The notes under the pieces: generated by a model
The model's input: the letters and a program-made list of their open reading frames with translations, nothing else
Database searches by the model: none
Told to the model about the DNA's origin: nothing
Translations under genes and position numbers: made by a program
Assembly (NCBI GenBank): GCA_020628065.1
Contig: JAHDFR010000042.1
Location: forward strand, 1 to 32,169
Source of the DNA: Acidimicrobiales bacterium
GTDB taxonomy: Bacteria; Actinomycetota; Acidimicrobiia; Acidimicrobiales; SZUA-35
Direction: 5' to 3'
DNA length: 32,169 bases
Shown: piece by piece, positions 1-6,419 of the stretch
How the letters are laid out: each line of letters starts with the position of its first letter
Position numbering within the stretch: the stretch's first letter is position 1

Positions 1-27
1 CGACCAGCGGACGTGCAGCGGCGACCT

Positions 28-1134
28 TCAGGCATGGGTTCTCGATTTACCCGGGTCGAAGAACGGGATGTTCTCCACTCGGGCCGAATACCGCACGCCG
101 TCTCCAACAACCGACAGCTCGGTCCCGGCCGAAGCGGCCGAAGGGTGCAGGTGAACCAATGCCAGGCTCTTGTTCAAACGGTGCGAGAACGCCGGGCTAT
201 TGACGGTTCCGACGTCACTGCCGTTCAGTTGGAGGCTCTCGCCACCGGCCACAATGTCGTCGTGGTCAATCGATATACCGGCCCCGACGAATCGCTCATT
301 GCCGACAGCGGCCAGGGCGCCATCGCGACCTCGATAGTCTGGCCCATTCTTCGAGATGGCCCAGCCAAGACCGACTTCTCCGGGGTAGTGCTCATCGGTC
401 ATGTCATAGCCGTAGAACAAAAGAGCGGCCTCCACTCGGACCTTGTCCAATGCGGTGAACGACGCCGGCATAACCCCGGCACCAGCCCCCGCTTCGACAA
501 TGGCATCCCAGATGGCGACAGCGTCGTCGGCCGAGGCGAAGATTTCGTAACCTCGTTCGCCCGAGTAGCCTGTGCGGCTGATCATGGCCGGGCGGCCGAA
601 CAGCAATCCGTCTCGGTGGTTGAAGTAGGCCACGGCGATCAGGTCAACGTCGGTATTGGTGTCCAATAGGTCCAACGACGACGGCCCTTGTAGCGAGATG
701 ATGTGGAGGTCGTCGTCCAGCTCGATGGTGACGTCTGCCTTCACAGCCGAGGCTTGGAGGAGTTCCATCGACGCTCCGGATCCGTGAACGAACAGCCAGT
801 CATCTTTCGTGTTTCTAAAGACAATGGCATCATCGGCCACGGTGCCTCGGTCGGAGAGCACGGCCCCGTAGGCCGACTGGCCGTCGGCAAGGCGCGTGAG
901 GTCCCTACTGTGGGTGTAGTCGACAACGGCTCCAGCCTCTGGCCCGCGAACACGCACCTTCTTTAGCGGCGACATGTCAAACATGCCGGCCGCCTCCCTG
1001 ATGGCGTCGTGTTCAGCGTTCGGACTGGTCGAGTACTCCCAAGCGGTACCCATACCGTTCCAGTCCTCGAGGCCTGAACCGAGAGCGCGATGGCGCTCGG
1101 CCAGCGCCGATGTCCGTGACAATTCTTCGGTCAT
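28..1134 (-). CDS. GcvT-like aminomethyltransferase (folate-dependent demethylase family)
   Basis: A protein of about 368 residues of the glycine-cleavage T-protein/aminomethyltransferase family, which moves a one-carbon group from an amine or sulfonium donor to tetrahydrofolate in the cytoplasm. Visible family blocks are MFDMSPLKKVRVRGPEA near the N-terminus, a central RTGYSGERGYEI block, and DKVRVEAALLFYGYD followed by VGLGWAI, matching the region after which the C-terminal barrel begins. I start at the ATG at 1134 because AAGGAG and AGGAG motifs lie just upstream; a longer frame to 1185 adds a non-conserved segment. It follows the MttB-like gene on the same strand after 91 bp, suggesting one transcription unit. 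No GcvH or GcvP is in view, so it is probably not the housekeeping T-protein but a substrate-specific relative. The donor is unknown. Confidence 0.85.
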   Translation of the reverse strand: MTEELSRTSALAERHRALGSGLEDWNGMGTAWEYSTSPNAEHDAIREAAGMFDMSPLKKVRVRGPEAGAVVDYTHSRDLTRLADGQSAYGAVLSDRGTVADDAIVFRNTKDDWLFVHGSGASMELLQASAVKADVTIELDDDLHIISLQGPSSLDLLDTNTDVDLIAVAYFNHRDGLLFGRPAMISRTGYSGERGYEIFASADDAVAIWDAIVEAGAGAGVMPASFTALDKVRVEAALLFYGYDMTDEHYPGEVGLGWAISKNGPDYRGRDGALAAVGNERFVGAGISIDHDDIVAGGESLQLNGSDVGTVNSPAFSHRLNKSLALVHLHPSAASAGTELSVVGDGVRYSARVENIPFFDPGKSRTHA

Positions 1135-1168
1135 AGTGCTCCTACTCCTTGGGAGGGTGTTGTCGGCG

Positions 1169-1194
1169 ATCGATCTGGTGCCCATCGATCTGGT
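1169..1194. repeat. 11-bp direct repeat in the MttB-GcvT gap
   Basis: ATCGATCTGGT occurs at 1169-1179 and again at 1184-1194, a 15-bp period. It lies upstream of the GcvT-like start and downstream of the MttB-like stop. It may be a regulatory site for the GcvT gene or a chance duplication. Confidence 0.6.
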
Positions 1195-1225
1195 TGGTCT
1201 AGATTCGGTGTGCGGTCATGCGGAC

Positions 1226-2809
1226 TCAGTACCAGGCATCGGGCATCGCCGCCCGGCGGTCATCCATGAAGGCATCCAACTCCCGCACCAGCGGCTCGTC
1301 CATCGGGGGTGGTTCGTACTCGGTCAACATCTTTTTCCACAAACGGTTGGCGCGCTGCTCGGCGTCGAGGGCACCGTCCTCGCTCCACTGCTCAAACGAG
1401 TTGGTGTCGGCCAGGAGAGACTCGTGGTTGGCCGTGGCGAAGTGCCGCATGGTGTGGGCGCTGGCCAGATAGTTGCCCCCTGGACCAGCCTCCCGGTAGG
1501 CATCGATTGCCAACTGTTCCTCACCTACGTCCAAGCCCCCCAGCTGTTTGTGCAACATGGCGCACCGATCCAGATCCAGCGCAAACTTCTCGTATCCGAA
1601 CGAAAGACCACCTTCCAACCAGCCTGCGGCGTGGATGACATAGTTGGTGCCGGCCAGGATGCCGGATGACATGGCATCGACGGACTCCTGCATTGCCTGG
1701 CCGTCAGCTACTTTGGACGCCGTGTAGTGGGCGCCACACCTAAGTGGCAGGTTCAGTCGTCGAGCCAATTGACCGACGGCGTAGGTGGCCAAAGCCGACT
1801 CGGCTGTTCCAAACGTCGGCGCACCGGACCGGAGGTTCATGGTGGTGAGAAAGTTGCCGTAGACCATGGGAGATCCGGGTCGGACCAATTGGCTAAGGGC
1901 AATGCCGGTCAGAGCCTCGGCATGAGCCTGGGCCACCAGTCCGGCAACCGTGACCGGACCCATGGCCCCACCGATGATGAAGGGCGAGATGACGCAGCCC
2001 TGATTGGCCCGGGCGTACACCTTCAGCGCTCCGCTCATGACGTCGTCCCACACCAGGGGGCTGTTGACGTTGATGTTGCCCTGGATGACACAGTGGCGGT
2101 CCATGAAATCGGAGCCGTACAGTCCGTCGAACACGATGCGGGCCATGTCGATCGAGTCTTGAGCACGCTGGGGAGATGTAACCGATCCCATGAACGGTTT
2201 GGTCGACCACCGTAGATGGGCGAACGTCATGTCAAGGTGCCGTTTGTTGACCGGCACGTCGACCGGCTCACAAACCGTTCCTCCGGAGTGGTGAAGCCAG
2301 GGCGTGGAGTAGGTCAACTTGACGATGTTCTCAAAGTCGACCATGGCGGCGTAGCGTCGTCCTCTATCGAGGTCGGTTACGAACGGCGGGCCGTATGCAG
2401 GCAGCAAGACGACGTGGTCACCGCCGATGGGCACAATCCGACCGTCCCGGCCGTACATGTTGAAGGTTGCCGGTGCGGTGGAGCACAGTTCGGCAGCATG
2501 ACCTGGTTCGAACCGAACTCGCTGGCCTTCAACCCGGGCTCCGGCCGACCGAAACAACTCCAGCGCCTCGTCATCGCCCCGGAATTCCACTCCGATCTCG
2601 TCGAGCAATCGGTCGGCGTGGCTCTCTATGGCATCGATCTGCTTGGCCGAGAAGGGATCGTAGGGCGGCAGCTTCCTCCGTATCGGCGGCATCGGGCCAT
2701 GACGGTTGCCGACAGTCGTTCGTTGAGCCCGCCCACGGCGGCCCCCTCCCCGTCTCGGGCGGGGTGCGGATTCAGTTGTTGACGCCGCGTCCGCAGAGTA
2801 AGCCCCCAT
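1226..2809 (-). CDS. Trimethylamine methyltransferase family protein (MttB-like, no pyrrolysine)
   Basis: About 527 residues, matching the MttB superfamily length once a basic Arg/Gly-rich N-terminal tail of about 45 residues is set aside. The fold is a TIM barrel that transfers a methyl group from a tertiary or quaternary amine to a corrinoid protein. Recognisable stretches include GNINVNSPLVWDD, SPFIIGGAMGPVT, the Gly-rich GTNYVIHAAGWLEGGLSF block and the terminal EYEPPP segment. The frame runs through the region where archaeal MttB carries pyrrolysine with no in-frame amber codon, so this is a non-Pyl member; characterised ones (for example MtgB) act on glycine betaine. The ATG at 2809 is preferred over a TTG at 2827. 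It is divergent from a LysR gene and precedes the GcvT-like gene. No corrinoid protein or corrinoid methyltransferase is in the window. Substrate unknown. Confidence 0.87.
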   Translation of the reverse strand: MGAYSADAASTTESAPRPRRGGGRRGRAQRTTVGNRHGPMPPIRRKLPPYDPFSAKQIDAIESHADRLLDEIGVEFRGDDEALELFRSAGARVEGQRVRFEPGHAAELCSTAPATFNMYGRDGRIVPIGGDHVVLLPAYGPPFVTDLDRGRRYAAMVDFENIVKLTYSTPWLHHSGGTVCEPVDVPVNKRHLDMTFAHLRWSTKPFMGSVTSPQRAQDSIDMARIVFDGLYGSDFMDRHCVIQGNINVNSPLVWDDVMSGALKVYARANQGCVISPFIIGGAMGPVTVAGLVAQAHAEALTGIALSQLVRPGSPMVYGNFLTTMNLRSGAPTFGTAESALATYAVGQLARRLNLPLRCGAHYTASKVADGQAMQESVDAMSSGILAGTNYVIHAAGWLEGGLSFGYEKFALDLDRCAMLHKQLGGLDVGEEQLAIDAYREAGPGGNYLASAHTMRHFATANHESLLADTNSFEQWSEDGALDAEQRANRLWKKMLTEYEPPPMDEPLVRELDAFMDDRRAAMPDAWY

Positions 2810-2820
2810 AGTCGCATCTT

Positions 2821-2838
2821 GAACCAACCATCCGGTTC
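2821..2838. promoter_or_regulatory. Candidate operator half: GAACC-N8-GGTTC dyad
   Basis: An inverted repeat, GAACC at 2821-2825 and GGTTC at 2834-2838, in the short spacer between the divergent MttB-like and LysR genes. It is next to a stronger palindrome. It would lie about 12 bp upstream of the MttB-like start, so it could be an activator or repressor site. Inference from symmetry and position only. Confidence 0.4.
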
Positions 2839-2839
2839 T

Positions 2840-2852
2840 GCACAGACTGTGC
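2840..2852. promoter_or_regulatory. Candidate LysR operator: perfect 13-bp palindrome
   Basis: GCACAG-A-CTGTGC is a perfect 6-1-6 inverted repeat located between the divergent starts at 2809 and 2891 and just upstream of the predicted -35 of the LysR gene. LysR-type proteins normally bind dyads in exactly this kind of divergent spacer, repressing themselves and activating the neighbour. Binding is inferred. Confidence 0.5.
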
Positions 2853-2855
2853 TTT

Positions 2856-2884
2856 TTTGGCCTAGCATGCGTTCACGTTATGCT
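2856..2884 (+). promoter_or_regulatory. Predicted leaderless promoter of the LysR gene
   Basis: A -10-like TATGCT at 2879-2884 ends 6 nt before the ATG at 2891, and a -35-like TTTGGC lies at 2856-2861 with a 17-bp spacer. No Shine-Dalgarno sequence precedes the ATG. This geometry is typical of leaderless transcripts in Actinobacteria and supports the ATG at 2891 as the true start. Confidence 0.5.
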
Positions 2885-2890
2885 CGGGCG

Positions 2891-3820
2891 ATGCACCCGC
2901 TGCTCGAGCGCATTCCCCGAATGCAGATGCTCGCCGTGTTTGAAAGTGCCGGACGGCTCGGATCGTTTACGCAAGCAGCCAGGGAGCTGGGCATAACCCA
3001 GCCGGGGGTCTCCCGACATATCCGGGATCTCGAACGGCTCACCGGGCGAGTGCTTTTTCACCGCACCGCCAACCGAGTTCGGCTCAACGCCGAGGGCGAG
3101 GCCATGTTGATTGCCGTTCAGGAGGCGTTCGCCACCATTGACCAACACCTACGGTCCAAACCGCGGACATCGACAACGTTCCTGCTGGCCGCCAATCCCG
3201 GTTTTGCCCAGCAATGGCTTGTACCCCACCTCGATCAACTTCAAGGAACGCTTGGCGACATCGACCTCTGGCTTCGACTGTTCGATCGCAACCGGGAACT
3301 GGGCGATGAAGCCTACGACGCAGCTATCCACCTAACCACTACCGCCAAACCTCCCCCTGGCACCAGGATGCTGTTCCCGGAGCGGGTACTTCCGGTGGCC
3401 ACACCCGAGTGCGCCGACTCCCTGGGGCTCGGATCGGAGTGCACGGCGAACGACCTCATCGACGTGCCTAAACTCCACCTCGATGCTCGAGATCGGGACT
3501 GGCTAGACTGGCATGGCTGGTTCGCCGCCCACGGCATTCAGTGGGAACCAACGTCCGCACACATCTCCTACAACAACTACGCCCTCGTCATGAACCATAC
3601 GATGGCTGGACATGGCGTGGCCTTGGCTTGGCGCGGCCTGGTGGATCGTGCTCTGGACTCGGGCGCCCTGGTGGCGGTCGGTCCGGAGGCAGACAATGAC
3701 GGCAATGCCTACCAGCTCATTCCAGCACCGTCAGCGTCGGCAGAGCTACTGGACCGTATCGCCACATGGCTGGACGAGATCCGAGAGTCACCCCCTTCGC
3801 CTTTTTCATCCAACAGCTAG
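2891..3820 (+). CDS. LysR-family transcriptional regulator (GcvA-like)
   Basis: A regulator of about 309 residues, the usual LysR length. The N-terminal winged helix-turn-helix is clear: FESAGRLGSFTQAARELG, then ITQPGVSRHIRDLE, then the wing VLFHRTANRVRL. The rest is the effector-binding domain, here of the GcvA/AmpR-like type. An upstream in-frame TTG at 2819 and ATG at 2867 would add non-conserved residues; the ATG at 2891 is favoured because of its leaderless promoter. It is divergent from the MttB-GcvT pair with two dyads between them, so it most likely controls those genes in response to their substrate. It is convergent with the SDR gene after a 50-bp gap. Confidence 0.88.
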   Translation: MHPLLERIPRMQMLAVFESAGRLGSFTQAARELGITQPGVSRHIRDLERLTGRVLFHRTANRVRLNAEGEAMLIAVQEAFATIDQHLRSKPRTSTTFLLAANPGFAQQWLVPHLDQLQGTLGDIDLWLRLFDRNRELGDEAYDAAIHLTTTAKPPPGTRMLFPERVLPVATPECADSLGLGSECTANDLIDVPKLHLDARDRDWLDWHGWFAAHGIQWEPTSAHISYNNYALVMNHTMAGHGVALAWRGLVDRALDSGALVAVGPEADNDGNAYQLIPAPSASAELLDRIATWLDEIRESPPSPFSSNS

Positions 3821-3860
3821 GGCACGGCGAGCGGGTCAACGATACTCACGGCTCAAATCT

Positions 3861-3873
3861 TGACTTTCAGTCA
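3861..3873. terminator. Small hairpin between convergent genes
   Basis: TGACT-TTC-AGTCA forms a 5-bp stem overlapping the stop codon of the SDR gene, downstream of the LysR stop. It lacks a U-tract and is short, so it is a weak candidate for a bidirectional terminator. Confidence 0.25.
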
Positions 3874-4707
3874 GCCGCGCTCGAGGTGATCCGCCTTGAT
3901 CTCGGCCAGTCGTTGTTCGACGGAAGAGATGTGCTGCTCAGGTTCGGTCAGGATCCAGAACCGCTCTAACCGGACGGCGTCGGCTACCAGCTCCCCTACC
4001 GCTTCAGGCGCCATACCGGCGGCAAGAGTCGAAGTGAGGCGGGACCAAAACCGCTTCTCGGGTTCGCCGACCAGGTGGCGATCAACATCGTCGGGCCGAT
4101 TGCGCTCTGATCGAACAACATTGGTTGCCACCGGACCCGGGCACAGCACGCTGGCCTTGACCGGGGACCCCAGTAGAGCAAGTTCGGCCCGCACCGAATC
4201 CATTAGACCGACAACACCGTGCTTGGCCGTGTGGTACGCCCCCAGCATCGGCCCACCCGCTAAGCCGGCCACCGATGACGTTGCCGTGATGTGGCCTTCG
4301 TCCTGACGCTTCAAAATGGGCAGGAATGTGCGCACGCCGTGAATGACTCCCCAGAGGTTCACGTCGATGATCCACTTCCACTCTTCTATCGACATGTCCT
4401 CGACCGGCCCGCTGGCGCCAACTCCGGCGTTGTTGGCCACCACATGGACCGCTCCGAACTCCGCCAGTGCGGCCTCGGCCAGTGCCTCCACCTGGAGTCG
4501 GTCGGAAACGTCGGTCAACACACCAACCGCCCTGTAGCCGTCGGACCGCAGTTGGTCGACCGCTCCATCGAGTGCCGCCGGTTCAACGTCGGCCATTACC
4601 AGCGACATACCGGCCCTAGCCAAGGCCCTTGCTATACCCAACCCGATTCCGCTGGCGGCACCGGTCACCACAGCCGTCTTGCCTGCTACGTCATACTCGC
4701 TATTCAT
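3871..4707 (-). CDS. SDR family NAD(P)-dependent oxidoreductase
   Basis: A classical short-chain dehydrogenase/reductase of 278 residues that interconverts an alcohol and a ketone. The nucleotide-binding motif TGAASGIG is at residues 15-22, NNAG at 92-95, the structural Asn at 117, the catalytic Ser at 144/145, and YHTAK gives Tyr158 and Lys162. Asp40 after the second strand favours NAD(H) over NADP(H). It is the last gene of a three-gene minus-strand operon, 19 bp after the monooxygenase stop. No clear ribosome-binding site precedes the ATG, so translation may be coupled. With a Baeyer-Villiger-type enzyme upstream, a likely role is oxidising an alcohol to the ketone that the monooxygenase uses. 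The actual substrate cannot be read from sequence. Confidence 0.9.
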   Translation of the reverse strand: MNSEYDVAGKTAVVTGAASGIGLGIARALARAGMSLVMADVEPAALDGAVDQLRSDGYRAVGVLTDVSDRLQVEALAEAALAEFGAVHVVANNAGVGASGPVEDMSIEEWKWIIDVNLWGVIHGVRTFLPILKRQDEGHITATSSVAGLAGGPMLGAYHTAKHGVVGLMDSVRAELALLGSPVKASVLCPGPVATNVVRSERNRPDDVDRHLVGEPEKRFWSRLTSTLAAGMAPEAVGELVADAVRLERFWILTEPEQHISSVEQRLAEIKADHLERG

Positions 4708-4726
4708 CGTCGTTCATAGTCGTTCG

Positions 4727-6415
4727 TCAGCTGTGTCGGCGGGCCGCATCGGCCCGGTCGATAGAGGCGAATTCAATGCCGGGGTAGCCGGTTTCGGCGA
4801 TCTCGGTTACCCGTGAGGTGTATCGGGGAGCGCCACCGAAGTAGGCCTGGTAGCGGACCGTCCCCTCCTGATGACCTTCCACGTTTGCGTTGTAGCCGGT
4901 GAACCATCCTTTGCTCCGGCGAAGCAGCAGACGTTCGTGGGCTCGAACCACCTCTTTCTGCCAATCCTGCTCGGCGCCGGGTTGTGCCTCGAATCGCTGG
5001 TAGCCGTTTTGGCGGACGTGCTCGAGTAGTCCGGTAACCCACTCGACTCCGCCTTCGATCGCTCGCGGAAAATTTGTTGAGCCCGACACGCTTTGTGGCC
5101 CGGCGACCATCAGAAAGTTGGGAAAGCCGCTGGTCAGGAGCCCGACGTAGGTGAGTGGACCGTCGCTCCACCGGTCGGCCAACCTCTGACCGTCTACGCC
5201 ACGAATGTCAATCCGATCATACGCTCCGGTGATGGCATCAAACCCGGTGGCGTAGACCAGGATGTCAAGGTCGTGGTCGGCAGCAGTTGTCCGAAGCCCG
5301 GTGGCCGTCACTTCCTCGATTGGGTGCTGCGAGATGTCGACCAACTCCACATTTGGGCGGTTGTAAGCCTCGAAGTAGTTGGTCTCCAACGGGAGGCGCT
5401 GCAACCCGAAACCATGGTCGGTGGGAATGAGCTTCTCCGCCACCGCCGGGTCGTTGACCCGCTGACGGATTCGAGTGGCGATGTAATCCGACATCTCCCG
5501 ATTGGCATCTTCATCAAGGAAGATTTCAGCGTAGTTGGCGGCCAGAATGGCGAACCCGGGCTGCCGGTACAGCTCGTCCCAGAGAGCTTTCCGTTCCTCG
5601 GGTGTATGGTCCCAGAAGCCCCATCGGGTTTGATGCTCGAACCCGCCGGGGGTAGCGGCGCAGGCGGCGAAAATCTCGTCGTATCGGGCTCGAATTGAGT
5701 CCATCTCGTCAGCAGAGATTGGCGCGTTGTTGAGCGGGCTGCTCCAGTTCGGCCGCCGCTGAAACACCGTCAACTGTTCCACCTTGTCAGCTATCTCGGC
5801 GATGATTTGGATACCGGTGGCCCCTGTTCCGATGATCCCGACTCTCTTGCCGGCCAAATTCAGAGCCGTCTTGGGCCAATGGAAGGTATGAAATGACTGA
5901 CCGCCAAAGCTGTCCATGCCGGGAAGGGCCGGCAAGGTCGGGGCTGAGAGCGGACCGAGGCTGGCCACCACGACCCGAGCGGTATATCGACGGCCATCGA
6001 CCAGTGTCAGATCCCACAGATGGTCGGCTTCGTCCCACTCCATCCGGTCGACCCTGGCGTTGAAACGCATGTGGCGCCTGAGGTCGAACTTGTCGGCTAC
6101 GAAATGGAGGTAGCGGAGATTTTCCGGTTGGGAGGAGAAACGCTCCTTCCAATGCCATTCGTCCAGCACCTCGTTGGAGAAGGAGTATCCGTAGGTGTAG
6201 CTCTCGGAGTCGAATCGGCAGCCCGGGTACCGGTTGCGATTCCAGGTTCCCCCCAGGTCGTCATCGGCTTCGAGCACAATGGCGTCGAAGCCCAAGTCGG
6301 TCAGTCGCTTTATGGCGTAGATACCGGAGACCCCGGCACCAATAACGATGACGTCACGGTGCTCAGCGCCGCTTCTGTTGGTTGAGTGCCGGCTGTTCGG
6401 TGTTTCTTGGATCAT
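4727..6415 (-). CDS. Baeyer-Villiger-type flavin monooxygenase
   Basis: About 562 residues, typical of class B flavoprotein monooxygenases of the cyclohexanone/phenylacetone type. It has an N-terminal FAD Rossmann motif GAGVSG (residues 26-31), GGTWNRNRYPG (55-65), the BVMO fingerprint FGGQSFHTFHWP (170-181) and a second, NADPH-binding motif GTGATG (196-201). The enzyme would insert an oxygen next to a ketone carbonyl to make an ester or lactone using NADPH and O2. I start at the ATG at 6415, which has GAGGA upstream and lies 4 bp after the preceding stop; an ATG at 6445 would overlap that gene. Its operon partners are the PPDK-like protein and an SDR, and an alpha/beta hydrolase that could open the product ester lies just beyond. 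Substrate unknown; carboxyl-side product steps are inferred. Confidence 0.92.
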   Translation of the reverse strand: MIQETPNSRHSTNRSGAEHRDVIVIGAGVSGIYAIKRLTDLGFDAIVLEADDDLGGTWNRNRYPGCRFDSESYTYGYSFSNEVLDEWHWKERFSSQPENLRYLHFVADKFDLRRHMRFNARVDRMEWDEADHLWDLTLVDGRRYTARVVVASLGPLSAPTLPALPGMDSFGGQSFHTFHWPKTALNLAGKRVGIIGTGATGIQIIAEIADKVEQLTVFQRRPNWSSPLNNAPISADEMDSIRARYDEIFAACAATPGGFEHQTRWGFWDHTPEERKALWDELYRQPGFAILAANYAEIFLDEDANREMSDYIATRIRQRVNDPAVAEKLIPTDHGFGLQRLPLETNYFEAYNRPNVELVDISQHPIEEVTATGLRTTAADHDLDILVYATGFDAITGAYDRIDIRGVDGQRLADRWSDGPLTYVGLLTSGFPNFLMVAGPQSVSGSTNFPRAIEGGVEWVTGLLEHVRQNGYQRFEAQPGAEQDWQKEVVRAHERLLLRRSKGWFTGYNANVEGHQEGTVRYQAYFGGAPRYTSRVTEIAETGYPGIEFASIDRADAARRHS

Positions 6416-6419
6416 GGCG

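Noticed and set aside
1226-2809. Pyrrolysine in the MttB-like protein
   Set aside because: No in-frame amber codon interrupts the gene in the position used by archaeal MttB.
5093-5698. Open frame antisense to the monooxygenase
   Set aside because: The opposite strand carries all conserved monooxygenase motifs; this frame has none.
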